This document shows positions 34,236-42,536 of a stretch of 64,000 bases of DNA, piece by piece. Position numbers and translations under genes: made by a program. This DNA is from Ktedonospora formicarum (lineage in GTDB: Bacteria > Chloroflexota > Ktedonobacteria > Ktedonobacterales > Ktedonobacteraceae): assembly GCF_016587355.1 (NCBI RefSeq), contig NZ_BNJF01000005.1, positions 332,926-396,925 of the forward strand, given 5' to 3'. Below the pieces are notes generated by a model. It made no database searches, was not told where the DNA came from, and saw only the letters and a list, made by a program, of their open reading frames with translations. Position 1 is the stretch's first letter. Every line of letters begins with the position of its first letter.

Positions 34236-35075
34236 ATGATCAAGATTGGCGAGTTCTCAAAGTTAGTGCAGGTTTCAGTACCCACCCTGCGCTACTACGA
34301 TCAGGTTGGCTTGCTCAAGCCCGTTGAGGTGGACACGGTAACTGGCTACCGCTATTACGCCGCTAGCCAACTTCCAAAGATGCACCGCATTCTGGCCTTG
34401 AAAGGGCTTGGTTTCTCGCTGGAACAAATAGCTGCCGTGCTGTCCGAAGGGCTCACCCCGGAGCAGATGCGCGGTATGCTGCGCCTGCGCCACGCGCAGA
34501 TAGGGCAACAGATAGCTGAAATGCAGGCCCAACTAGGCGAGGTAGAGATGCGCTTAGGCTATATTGAACGAGAGGAGCAGATAGCCACCTATGACGTGAT
34601 ATTGAAGCCGGTGGAGCCGCTACTGGTGGCCTCGGTACGAGCCATTCTCCCAAACCACAGCGCGAGCGGTTCACTGTTCGGTGAGGTCTATGACGCCATT
34701 TGCCCACACGTAGCCAAAGCACTTGGCCCCAATCCGGGTCAGGGCGGACAAACAATGGTCCTCTGGTATGACACTGAATTCAAAGAGCGAGATGTAGATG
34801 GGGCCGCCGCGTTTCTCCTGCGTTGTCGCGTACCGGAACGTGGACGGATGCGTGTCCACGAACTTCCCGCCGCCACGATGGCCTCGACCGTCCATCATGG
34901 CTCTTACAACACGATTGGCGACGCGCATACAGCGGTCTTAGTATGGATCGAGGCTAACGGATACCGGATCGTGGGTCCTGACCGCGAAGTGTACCTTTAT
35001 AACAAAGCCCCAATTCACCTGGACGATCCTACCTATGTTACCGAAATTCAATACCCTGTCGAGAAGGTCAGTTGA
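34236..35075 (+). CDS. MerR-family regulator with GyrI-like effector domain
   Basis: About 279 residues from the ATG at 34236; the frame is open upstream but that part contains the promoter itself. The N-terminus is a MerR winged helix (MIKIGEFSKLVQVSVPTLRYYDQVGLLKP, then YRYYAASQL), followed by the long dimerisation helix (near 78-115, many Gln and Glu) and a GyrI-like/SOUL-type ligand-binding domain (PLLVASVRAILP, then STVHHGSYNTIGDAH, then EVYLYNKAPIHLDDPTYVTEIQYPVEK). This is the BmrR/TipA-like design for sensing lipophilic drugs. The downstream GyrI-like gene at 35175 has the same type of ligand domain alone and may be its target. Confidence 0.93.
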   Translation: MIKIGEFSKLVQVSVPTLRYYDQVGLLKPVEVDTVTGYRYYAASQLPKMHRILALKGLGFSLEQIAAVLSEGLTPEQMRGMLRLRHAQIGQQIAEMQAQLGEVEMRLGYIEREEQIATYDVILKPVEPLLVASVRAILPNHSASGSLFGEVYDAICPHVAKALGPNPGQGGQTMVLWYDTEFKERDVDGAAAFLLRCRVPERGRMRVHELPAATMASTVHHGSYNTIGDAHTAVLVWIEANGYRIVGPDREVYLYNKAPIHLDDPTYVTEIQYPVEKVS

Positions 35076-35091
35076 GATTGTATGACTTCTC

Positions 35092-35143
35092 AGCGCTAAA
35101 GCGCTTCGCCTGGAACCGGGCGAGCCGCCGCAGGTGGCGAGGG
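35092..35143 (+). repeat. AGCGCT / GCCGCC double-hairpin repeat
   Basis: AGCGCT-AA-AGCGCT (35092-35105), a short middle with CCTGG/CCGGG, and GCCGCC-GCA-GGTGGC (35124-35138) followed by GAGGGG. A related element with a much longer middle hairpin is at 60426-60527. Confidence 0.7.
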
Positions 35144-35174
35144 GCCTGACAAAACAAATGCAAGGAGTAGCAAT

Positions 35175-35684
35175 ATGTTTACGGAGCCAAAGATAGACGA
35201 GCGCCCTGATACACACTATGTTGGTATTCGAACTATGGCAAGTTTACAGGAGATGGGGAATGGCCTCATCCCCAGACTGCATACAGAGGTCTATACCTGG
35301 CTGAAGCAGCAGGGTGTGCCGCCAGCAGGAGCGCCCTTTATTCGCTATCATGTTATCAATATGGAGACCAAATTGGATATCGAGTTGGGCGTACCTGTCG
35401 CTGGCCCCATTCCAGACGATGAGCGTGTACGCGCTGGTGTGCTCCCGGCAGGCCGCTATGCCTCGCTCATCTTCACGGGCATAGAGAATGGTATAAAGGG
35501 AAATGGGATGCTCCTCGATTGGGGCGCGGAACATGGCCTCAAGTGGGACACCTTTGAAGCTGAAGGCGGAGATGGCTTCGTCTCGCGCTACGAGAGTGAG
35601 ATTACCGATCCCGCTGATGAACCAGACCCCTCCAAATGGGATACTGAGGTCGCCATCCGCATCGCAGACGAGCCCACCCACTAA
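35175..35684 (+). CDS. GyrI-like small-molecule-binding domain protein
   Basis: A 169-residue stand-alone GyrI-like/AraC effector-binding domain. The pattern THYVGIRTMASLQEMGNGLIPRLHTEVYTWLKQQG, then IRYHVINMETKLDIELGVPVAGP, then VRAGVLPAGRYASLIFTG is characteristic, as is the acidic C-terminal strand AIRIADEP. Such proteins bind amphipathic or planar toxins, sometimes hydrolysing them, or act as gyrase inhibitors. AAGGAG lies 8 bases before the ATG. It follows the MerR/GyrI-type regulator by 99 bases, with a repeat between; likely a sequestering partner in the same drug-response unit. Confidence 0.85.
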   Translation: MFTEPKIDERPDTHYVGIRTMASLQEMGNGLIPRLHTEVYTWLKQQGVPPAGAPFIRYHVINMETKLDIELGVPVAGPIPDDERVRAGVLPAGRYASLIFTGIENGIKGNGMLLDWGAEHGLKWDTFEAEGGDGFVSRYESEITDPADEPDPSKWDTEVAIRIADEPTH

Positions 35685-35715
35685 GCCTGCTATATAGAAG
35701 GCATAATCTCACCAC

Positions 35716-35759
35716 CATACATAGACGCAGCGCTTTAGCGAGCGCTGCGTCTGCATATA
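35716..35759 (+). repeat. CATA-flanked long-stem palindromic repeat
   Basis: GACGCAGCGCT (35724-35734), TTAGCG, AGCGCTGCGTC (35741-35751): an 11-bp perfect stem. Tail-like CATACATA and TGCATATA flank both sides. Confidence 0.75.
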
Positions 35760-35952
35760 AAGCGTCGTAGTTGTTAATAGAGAGAGCACACGAGAGAGTC
35801 AACGTAGAAGCTATTCACGAAAATAGGACCAAATTGGGCGGAATTAAGTGGAAAAATTGTCACAAATTGGCTCGCTAAATTTACATACTGTATGAAGATC
35901 GCAAATGGTGATCTTAAGGAAATGATTTCACAGAATCAGAAAGGGAAAACGT
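35760..35952. other. AT-rich upstream region of the NWVP micro-ORF
   Basis: No larger gene is visible. AT-rich motifs such as TTTACATACTGTATG and a GATC-bracketed dyad near 35896-35913 could belong to a promoter for the micro-ORF at 35953, but I cannot assign boxes with confidence. Confidence 0.4.
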
Positions 35953-36012
35953 ATGTTTAATCCATTTAATTGGGTTCCATTGAACTGGGTTCCACTGAAT
36001 TGGGTCCCTTAA
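35953..36012 (+). CDS. micro-ORF: peptide with three NWVP pentapeptide repeats
   Basis: A 19-residue peptide, MFNP followed by FNWVP, LNWVP, LNWVP and a stop. GAAAGGGA lies 6 bases upstream. The DNA is three tandem 15-base units. The six base differences between consecutive units leave the peptide unchanged at five sites (AAT/AAC twice, TTG/CTG, GTT/GTC, CCA/CCT); the sixth gives Phe for Leu. This pattern argues for selection on the peptide. A strong terminator lies 68 bases downstream. No signal peptide and no partner gene on this strand follows. It might be a signal or RiPP-like peptide, or an arrest peptide; the Trp content and final Pro-stop recall TnaC. Not a family I recognise. Confidence 0.65.
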   Translation: MFNPFNWVPLNWVPLNWVP

Positions 36013-36079
36013 GGATCAAACAGAGATAGCATGCTACACGCCGCTTGTATAGCGGGGTAGCTAGATACGCCTCATCTAA

Positions 36080-36117
36080 GCGGAAGTGCTCCAGCGATAT
36101 TGCTGGAGCACTTCCGC
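36080..36117. terminator. strong terminator behind the NWVP micro-ORF and the GH2 gene
   Basis: A perfect 16-bp stem (36080-36095 with 36102-36117), 6-base loop, then TATTTT. It can end the plus-strand micro-ORF transcript and the convergent glycosidase transcript. Confidence 0.88.
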
Positions 36118-36150
36118 TATTTTGTGTACCCTGAGGTTCAAACTATAGCA

Positions 36151-37938
36151 TCAACCCTGGGATACTTGTTCGATGGCAGCGGTGCGTGTCTGGATGTCGC
36201 TGATACGCTGCATGTCGAACTTCATTTTACGGTCAAAGGTGTAGATGCCGTTCTGCTCCTGGTAGACGTCGGTAAGCTGAGTGTAGCAGTAACCGAACAT
36301 GGAGGGATCATCTAGAAGAGCGTCACAGAGGCCCTTGAAGCGAGCATAGAACTCGTCGAGGGATTTTGGCGCGACACCATAACCCCAGCTATCCTTGCTC
36401 GGATCGCTCTCGGCGTTCCACCAGATACCACCAAACTCACTAACGAAGTAGGGCTGGTTGCGGTATGGAAGCGAGATTTCTCGTCCGTTGTGGCGGTTGA
36501 TAAAGGGCTTGTTCTCCCTGGTTCCGGCATGGTTGGCGGCGAACTTGACCGGGTCTTGCTCATAGTCATGGCTATCGTACACATCGGTCTCGGGGACGCG
36601 GTGACTGTAGCCGGAGGCATCGAGGACCGGGCGTGTGCTATCCATCGCCTTCGTCGCCAGGAACATACCACGTGTAACGTCGTCGAGGACCGTGGTGCGG
36701 TCGGTCATGACCTGCCAGGTCTCGTTCAGGGGGCACCAGCCAATGATGGAAGGATGGGAGTAGTCGCGTTCGACAGCCTCTAGCCACTGTGTAATGTAGG
36801 TCGCGCCGGGCTGCTGATGATCGTCGTCGCGTCCGTAGCCGCCACTGCCCCAATCAGGGAACTCGCCCCAGACGAGGTATCCAAGGCGGTCGGCATGGTA
36901 GAGGAAGCGCTCTTCAAAGACCTTCTGGTGGAGGCGCGCGCCGTTGAAGCCAGCGTCCAGGCCGAGTTGAATATCATTTACCAGGGCCTCATCGCTGGGC
37001 GCGGTCATGATACCATCCGGGTAGTAGCCCTGGTCGAGCACCAGGCGCTGGAATACAATCTGATCATTGATCTTGATAGCCTTGCCTTCGATGGTCACGC
37101 TACGCAGACCGGCATAGCTGGTCGCGGCGTCCACGACGGCATCGCCGTCAAGAATCTCGATCTCTAGATTATAGAGATAGGGCGACTGGGTGGACCAGAG
37201 GTGGCGTCGCTCCTCGGGAATGGAGAGGGTGAGCTTGGGAGCGAAATCGCGGTCGGCGGGTACGCTCACCACGCAGATTTCACCTTCGTCATCTTTCAGG
37301 CGCGCGCGCAGGATAAGACCTGTGCCGAGAGCGCTCAGGGGCTGGGTGAGGTGGAAGCAACTCTGGGCGACGTCCGGTGTAATGCGGGGGCGCTTGAGCG
37401 CGACGGCGGAGACGGGCTCAAGCCAGACTGTTTGCCAGATGCCGGTTGTGCGTGTGTAGTTGCAGTCATGATTCTCATAGCGCTGAGACTGTTTGCCGCG
37501 CGCCTGGGGCGGTTGCGCGGTATCGCGTGCGCGCACGACGATAGTCACTTCGCTACCAGCCAGTCCCGAAGGAAGCTCACAGCTAAAGGGTGTAAAGCCT
37601 CCACGATGGCGTGCTACCTCGTTCCCATTGACCCAGACGGTGGTGTCATAATCGACTGCCTGGAAGTGTAGGAGTACCTGCTGCTCACCCCAGGAAGCGG
37701 GAATGGTGACTGTCCGGCGATACCAGACGGCGGGCATGAAATCCGTGTTGCCAATGCCAGAGAGTTCGGACTCGGGGCAGAAGGGAACAAGAATGCGATC
37801 TTGCAATTCGCGCTGCACCAGGCCGCGCTGGAGACCGCTATCACCGGCATCAATCTCGAACTGCCATTCACCATTGAGGTTTAGCCATTCGGAGCGGACA
37901 AATTGGGGGCGAGGATATTCGGGACGAGGTATACTCAT
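36151..37938 (-). CDS. glycoside hydrolase family 2 (beta-galactosidase/glucuronidase type)
   Basis: A 595-residue three-domain GH2 enzyme from the ATG at 37938, which has AAAGGAGAG upstream. It begins RPEYPRPQFVRSEWLNLNGEWQFEID, a typical GH2 sugar-binding-domain start, then an immunoglobulin-like domain (about 165-265) and a catalytic barrel. The acid/base Glu is at about 406 (CPLNETWQ) and the nucleophile Glu at about 501 (FVSEFGG). No signal peptide is present, so it acts in the cytoplasm on imported glycosides. It is divergent from the AraC gene at 38012 with only 73 bases between; the regulator probably controls it. Confidence 0.92.
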   Translation of the reverse strand: MSIPRPEYPRPQFVRSEWLNLNGEWQFEIDAGDSGLQRGLVQRELQDRILVPFCPESELSGIGNTDFMPAVWYRRTVTIPASWGEQQVLLHFQAVDYDTTVWVNGNEVARHRGGFTPFSCELPSGLAGSEVTIVVRARDTAQPPQARGKQSQRYENHDCNYTRTTGIWQTVWLEPVSAVALKRPRITPDVAQSCFHLTQPLSALGTGLILRARLKDDEGEICVVSVPADRDFAPKLTLSIPEERRHLWSTQSPYLYNLEIEILDGDAVVDAATSYAGLRSVTIEGKAIKINDQIVFQRLVLDQGYYPDGIMTAPSDEALVNDIQLGLDAGFNGARLHQKVFEERFLYHADRLGYLVWGEFPDWGSGGYGRDDDHQQPGATYITQWLEAVERDYSHPSIIGWCPLNETWQVMTDRTTVLDDVTRGMFLATKAMDSTRPVLDASGYSHRVPETDVYDSHDYEQDPVKFAANHAGTRENKPFINRHNGREISLPYRNQPYFVSEFGGIWWNAESDPSKDSWGYGVAPKSLDEFYARFKGLCDALLDDPSMFGYCYTQLTDVYQEQNGIYTFDRKMKFDMQRISDIQTRTAAIEQVSQG

Positions 37939-38011
37939 CAGATCTCTCCTTTGTGAAATCAAATATGAAATCTAACTGCATCGTTTATCATGTATGGTAG
38001 GATACAGCTAA

Positions 38012-38878
38012 ATGAGAGAAGAGTCCATGAGTGAATCCCAAATAAACCTTCGTGAAACCCACATCGTTGGATCTCATACCCATGAGCAGATCGTGGGCAA
38101 ACAGGCGTGCCAGGCTTTGAGCCTGCATCGCATTGGACTGGTAGGAATGTCGCAGGCGCGACCGCCTTTCCGTTTTGAGCGTCCGCGTCCGTTCAATAGT
38201 CAGTTGCTCCTTTGCCTGGAGGGTTGGGGCATGATTCTGGTGGATGGTGAGTGGCAGCGCTGCCCGCCCGGTACGGCCTATCTCACGCCACCTGGGGTCG
38301 CGCACGCCTACCGCGCTGTTGAGGAGAGGCCGTGGAGTGTGTGCTGGGTGGCGTATGATGATAGTCTTGAGCAGGCGAGTATTGGGGGAGAGAGCACGCG
38401 CCAGGTCCAGGTGGACCCGCAGCCACTCGCTGCCGTGATCGCGGGTCTCTATCGTGAGTATATCGGGCAGGCGGAACCGGCGGCCATGCAGCAATGGGCT
38501 GAACTGATCGCGCTCTATGCTCAGCGCATCATCGGTCCGGAGCGCCAGGAGCGACGTTTGCAGCAACTCTGGGAGCATGTAAATCAGGATATCAGTCACG
38601 ATTGGAGCAATGAAGCGCTGGCGAACCAGCTTGGTATTAGTAGTGAGCAGCTTCGCCGCCTCTGTCTGCAACAGCTTGGTGAGAGTCCGATGAAATATCT
38701 GACCCTCTTACGCATGCGCCGGGCTATGGCTCTGCTTTCCAGCGACTCCTATAGCGTGGAGCAGGTCGCGATGCGCATTGGCTATCACAATGCCTTCGCA
38801 TTTAGCACCGCCTTCAAACGCGCGGCGGGGGTCTCACCCTCGGCGTACCGCGACCAGATGCGAAAATCTAAGGGATAG
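38012..38878 (+). CDS. AraC-family regulator with cupin sensor domain
   Basis: A 288-residue regulator: an N-terminal cupin-like sugar-sensing domain (LLCLEGWGMILVDGEWQRCPPGTAYLTPPGVAHAY, about 70-105) and a C-terminal double helix-turn-helix (WSNEALANQLGISSEQLRRLCLQQLGESPMKYL and VEQVAMRIGYHNAFAFSTAFKRAAGVSPSAYR). The second contains the conserved AFSTAFKR signature. An ATG at 38027 preceded by GAGAAGAG is an alternative start. Its divergent placement beside the GH2 gene points to control of glycoside use. Confidence 0.93.
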   Translation: MREESMSESQINLRETHIVGSHTHEQIVGKQACQALSLHRIGLVGMSQARPPFRFERPRPFNSQLLLCLEGWGMILVDGEWQRCPPGTAYLTPPGVAHAYRAVEERPWSVCWVAYDDSLEQASIGGESTRQVQVDPQPLAAVIAGLYREYIGQAEPAAMQQWAELIALYAQRIIGPERQERRLQQLWEHVNQDISHDWSNEALANQLGISSEQLRRLCLQQLGESPMKYLTLLRMRRAMALLSSDSYSVEQVAMRIGYHNAFAFSTAFKRAAGVSPSAYRDQMRKSKG

Positions 38879-38889
38879 CAAACTGGCGC

Positions 38890-39690
38890 TTATTTTCGCT
38901 GCGCTATATATAGGAGAGCAAGGTAGCCTTTGGTGATGCGCCCATGATAGCGCGAATTGATCAAATCAACAATCTCTTGAAAGAGACGGTCGTGTTGCTG
39001 CTGCTCTAATATCCTGTGGTTGGAATAGGTATCAAGCAAGCGAAGATAGCTGGCGGCATCGTAAGTAACGTCCCATAGATACCGATGTACTGACACATCA
39101 CGGAAGAGGTTCGTCTGCTCTATTTCGGCCTTCACTGGCTCCCGGATCTCATGGGGCCAGAATAGCTGACCATATTTCTCCTGCTGCTCTGGGACCAGTC
39201 GTCGATAGATCTGCTCGACCTCCTCAAAAAAGCCCTGAGAAGCCTCGCTCTGGACGTGTACATGCCAGAACAGGGCGATGGTCCCAGAAGGCTTGAGCGC
39301 TCGCGCTGTTTTCTGAAAGGAGATTGCGGGATCAATCCAATGAAAAGCGGTCGCGGAATAGGCGAGATCAAAGACTTCCTCTTCCAATTGCCAGTCTTCA
39401 AAGGCCTCTGTGAGGATGTTGACATGGGGGTATGGCGCGAGATTACGGCGAGCAACGGCAGCCATGTTGTCCCCAAGTTCGATGCCGAGGATGTGATAAC
39501 CCCTCCGTGCCAGAGGAAGGGTCGCCTGTCCTGTACCACAGCCAATCTCGAGGAGGCGGCCATTGGGAGGAAGAGAGGTGAGCGCTACGATATCGTCAAA
39601 AAGGGCTTCAGGATAGCCCGGTCGCGCCTGATCGTATAGCAAGGCATCCTGGTTGAATGTGGCCCGCAGGCGTGCTCTTTCTTGGGTCAT
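38890..39690 (-). CDS. class I SAM-dependent methyltransferase
   Basis: A 266-residue methyltransferase from the ATG at 39690, which has GGAGGT about 9 bases upstream; the frame is open 64 codons further, but that part reads through a CATATG repeat. It has motif I LLEIGCGTGQATLPLA, GIELGDNMAAVARRNL, the post-I acidic residue, motif II FDLAYSATAFHWIDP and a PSGTIALFWHV motif. The ATAFHWI stretch matches the group of trans-aconitate/ubiE-like methyltransferases that act on small acids; the substrate here is unknown. It ends 11 bases from the convergent AraC gene. Confidence 0.9.
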   Translation of the reverse strand: MTQERARLRATFNQDALLYDQARPGYPEALFDDIVALTSLPPNGRLLEIGCGTGQATLPLARRGYHILGIELGDNMAAVARRNLAPYPHVNILTEAFEDWQLEEEVFDLAYSATAFHWIDPAISFQKTARALKPSGTIALFWHVHVQSEASQGFFEEVEQIYRRLVPEQQEKYGQLFWPHEIREPVKAEIEQTNLFRDVSVHRYLWDVTYDAASYLRLLDTYSNHRILEQQQHDRLFQEIVDLINSRYHGRITKGYLALLYIAQRK

Positions 39691-39781
39691 CTTGTCTGTT
39701 ACCTCCCAGCAGATAAAGCAGAAAACATACAACATTAGCAAGTATACCTGAAGAGGAGTGTTAAATGTGATTGTCAGGGAC

Positions 39782-40106
39782 GCCGCTGCTGAAGGGACGC
39801 GGCTACATATGTGGCACCACACCCACGCAATATGCCTCATAGGCTTACTCTCCGAAGAATGAGCATCCATGAGTTTCTTCAAGAGGAGTATCGCACATTC
39901 CCGTTTAAATGTGCAGATTTGATCTCACTTAACTATCTTGCTTAAGATACATCTGCTGTTTACAGAAGAGAGGCCTGATGTAGAGCGTTTCGCTCAGATT
40001 TATCCGTACCAGTGCTTCTGTTGGAGCGTGTATTTGCGAACTTGGTGGATCATTCAGCACTTTCTGTTACAACGCCCATATGTAGCCGCGTCGCTTCAGC
40101 AGTGGC
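39782..40106. repeat. facing pair of 30-bp palindromic repeats (MITE-like)
   Basis: A copy at 39782-39811 (GCTGAAGGGACG variant) and a reverse-complement copy at 40077-40106 (GCCACTGCTGAAGC variant) face inward around about 265 bp. The interior has no gene and no similarity I can see to the interiors at 2359 or 31016. The right copy ends 2 bases before the stop codon of the HAD gene. Confidence 0.8.
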
Positions 40107-40107
40107 A

Positions 40108-40713
40108 CTAGATTTCCAGTAGTGCATTGATCTCGGCGATAGCCTGGGCATTGGTCTGGAAGTGGACGCCGTGGATGCCAAAGGCTTTAGCAGCCTTGAT
40201 AGCTTCCCCCCAGTCATCGAGGAAGATTACCTCTTCGGGCGCCAGTCCCAGGCGCTCACAGGTAAGGGCAAAGATGCGCTCGTCGGGCTTTTCCAGGCCA
40301 ACTTCATGAGAGTAGATGATGAACTCACTCATCTCGCTAAAATGATAGAGCTCCTCCTCACGTTCGCGCGCGCCCACGAAGCTATTGCTTAGTATGGCGG
40401 TTCGATAGCTGGGGCGCAGAGAGCGGAAGTAGTCCGCGAGTTCGACGTTAAGCTCGCCCAGGTATTCCTTCCAGAGATCACCCATAAAGGCTTCGACCTG
40501 CGGGCGATCCATTCCCAGGCGCTCCCCAATGGCTTGCTCCACATCCGCCAGGGTACAGTGTCCGAGCGAGCCAGCCTGCCAGATATCGCCGAGCCGCCGG
40601 TTTAGTTCGCCTGGTTCATGCTCTAGTTTGGCCTCCCAGCGCGCGCCGTACCCTGTTGGTGGGGTTAATTCCAGTATGCCACCAATATCGAAGACCACCG
40701 CTTTAATCGCCAT
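40108..40713 (-). CDS. HAD-superfamily hydrolase (subfamily IA)
   Basis: A 201-residue phosphatase-type protein from the ATG at 40713, which has AAAGGAG upstream. Motif I is VVFDIGGILEL, where the second catalytic Asp position is Gly (DxG instead of DxD); motif II is TAILSNSF; motif III is GLEKPDERIF; motif IV is EVIFLDDW. The DIGG form of motif I is frequent among HAD-IA members that resemble epoxide-hydrolase N-terminal phosphatases. The substrate is unknown. The stop codon abuts an inward-facing palindromic repeat. Confidence 0.85.
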   Translation of the reverse strand: MAIKAVVFDIGGILELTPPTGYGARWEAKLEHEPGELNRRLGDIWQAGSLGHCTLADVEQAIGERLGMDRPQVEAFMGDLWKEYLGELNVELADYFRSLRPSYRTAILSNSFVGAREREEELYHFSEMSEFIIYSHEVGLEKPDERIFALTCERLGLAPEEVIFLDDWGEAIKAAKAFGIHGVHFQTNAQAIAEINALLEI

Positions 40714-40864
40714 ACCTGTGTACTCCTTTTTCGTATCAAGGAACAATCTATATCATGTGTGGATATATCCGTGGTTGATATATTAGCAGGAGCCGATGTG
40801 GATGTCAAGAGGAACGCGAGGAGATGGTAAGGTGACGCAAGATGATAAGAGGGGGTACCGACAC

Positions 40865-40896
40865 GTTGAGAGAGGGGACATGTCCCCTCTCTCAAC
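40865..40896. terminator. perfect 32-bp palindrome downstream of the D-aminoacylase gene
   Basis: Two 16-base halves meet at ACA/TGT without a spacer, 33 bases past the stop codon of the minus-strand gene. It has the same centre and style as the palindrome at 14647-14680. Confidence 0.75.
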
Positions 40897-40928
40897 ATGA
40901 TCAGTGTGTTCCGCGATGCGGAGCCGGG

Positions 40929-42536
40929 TTACCGCCGAGGTACGACCACCTCGCCAGCTCGCTGGAATTGGATCACATTGTTTCTCACTATCGGTTTACC
41001 GCCGACGATGACAGCGATGATCCCATTGGGGTGCTGCTTCGGCTCCAGGTAGGTCGCCACACTCCTCAACGTCCTGATGTTGAAGAGCACGAAGTCCGCG
41101 ACCTTGCCGACCTCGATGGTGCCCCGATCCTTCATACCGAAGCGCCAGGCGGGGAGAGAGGTCATCTTGCGGACGATCTCCTCCAGGGGCATGCCCATCG
41201 CCAGCCCCCGCCGGATGGCCTCCGTGGTGGTCTGGTACAGCCTCGGGTGCGGCTTTCCAGGTGACTTCAGGTCCAGGGCCTCGTCCGTGGGGAGGCCGTC
41301 CGAGCCGATCATGGCATATGGCTTGGAGATGACCATATCCACCTCTCGCGGATTCAGGCAGTGCGAGACGAGTGTGAACTCGCCTTTCGTCGCCAGAATC
41401 AGGTCGCAGAGTGTCTCGGGGATCTCCTTCCCCCACACGCTCGCGGCCTCGGCGATGCTCTTCCCTTCCAGGAACTTGATCTCCGGATTCGGGATGTGAA
41501 CGATCTGGAGGTTTTCGGGCTTGTCCGAGAAGAGGATGTTCTCCCATCCCGGAATTCCTTGCCTCAGATCACGACAGATGGCCTGGTACTGCTCGGGGGT
41601 TCCGAGCCTCTCCAGAGCGGCATTGAGCCCGCCCTCGATTGCCCAGGGCGGGAGCATGGAGTAGGGAATGGCTCCCGCTGCGTCGAACGGGTAGACATCC
41701 ACGGTCACGTCCATGCCATTCGCGCGGGAGCTCTCGATGAGCTCAAGCGCTTCTCCCATCCTTCCCCAGTTGTTCGGGCCGGTGAGCTTGAGGTGGCTGA
41801 TGTGCAATGCCACCCTGGCCGCGCGGGCGATCTCCAGTACTTCCTTGATGGAGTCGAGGAAGCCGTCGGCCTCGTTGCGCATGTGCGGTACGAGGACACC
41901 GCCGTAGCTGCCAACGACGCGCGCCAGGCGGATTAGTTCCTCCTTGGCGGTCCATGCGCCAGGGGCGTAGATCAGACCAAGCGAGAGCCCTGCTGCCCCA
42001 GCTTCCATGGCCTCATGGACAAGCGTCTCCATGGACCGAAGCTCGTCTTCGCGTGCCGGACGTTTGGCGAACCCCATCACGGCGCATCGCACCGCGCTGA
42101 GACCTACCAGGACGGAGATGTTCTGCCCCAGACCCAATCGACGCAGCGCCTGCATCCAGGCGCTCATGGAGGGGTAGTTCCAGGGCTCTCCCTTGCCCAG
42201 AACGGGGTCCGCCAGTTCTTGGAGCTGCGCAGTTTCAGGTCCGCAGGGAGCGGGGCTGAAGCCGCAATTCCCTATGACGGAACTTGTGATACCCTGTTGC
42301 AACTTGGGCTTCACAAGACCCTGCTTGAGTAGGGCGTTGTCGTCGTGCGTGTGCGTGTCGGTGAGCCCAGGCATGAGGACCCGCCCCTTGGCATTCAGGA
42401 TGTACCGCGCATCCTCAAAGAGATTGGGCCCCACTTCTACGATGTATCTACCTCTCACCCCGACGTCGCTGACAAACGGCGGTTTTCCAGTACCGTCGAT
42501 GATCGTTACGCCGCGGATTAGGAGACTGTAACGCAT
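40929..42536 (-). CDS. N-acyl-D-amino-acid deacylase (D-aminoacylase, amidohydrolase family)
   Basis: A 535-residue metal-dependent amidohydrolase. It has the zinc-binding LMPGLTDTHTHDDNALLKQG, the cysteine-containing SSVIGNCGFSPAPC (a D-aminoacylase hallmark), HISHLKLTGPNNW, the SDGLPTDEALD Asp and the C-terminal beta-sandwich DRGTIEVGKVADFVLFN. It removes the acyl group from N-acyl-D-amino acids, useful for reusing peptidoglycan or antibiotic fragments. Codon third positions are richer in G/C than in flanking genes, and its terminator is a perfect GC-rich palindrome, so recent transfer is plausible. No partner gene is linked. Confidence 0.88.
   Translation of the reverse strand: MRYSLLIRGVTIIDGTGKPPFVSDVGVRGRYIVEVGPNLFEDARYILNAKGRVLMPGLTDTHTHDDNALLKQGLVKPKLQQGITSSVIGNCGFSPAPCGPETAQLQELADPVLGKGEPWNYPSMSAWMQALRRLGLGQNISVLVGLSAVRCAVMGFAKRPAREDELRSMETLVHEAMEAGAAGLSLGLIYAPGAWTAKEELIRLARVVGSYGGVLVPHMRNEADGFLDSIKEVLEIARAARVALHISHLKLTGPNNWGRMGEALELIESSRANGMDVTVDVYPFDAAGAIPYSMLPPWAIEGGLNAALERLGTPEQYQAICRDLRQGIPGWENILFSDKPENLQIVHIPNPEIKFLEGKSIAEAASVWGKEIPETLCDLILATKGEFTLVSHCLNPREVDMVISKPYAMIGSDGLPTDEALDLKSPGKPHPRLYQTTTEAIRRGLAMGMPLEEIVRKMTSLPAWRFGMKDRGTIEVGKVADFVLFNIRTLRSVATYLEPKQHPNGIIAVIVGGKPIVRNNVIQFQRAGEVVVPRR

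Noticed and set aside
35953..36117. NWVP micro-ORF as a trp-operon attenuator
   Set aside because: Tandem Trp codons and a terminator fit, but no trp gene or any plus-strand gene follows; the next gene is convergent.
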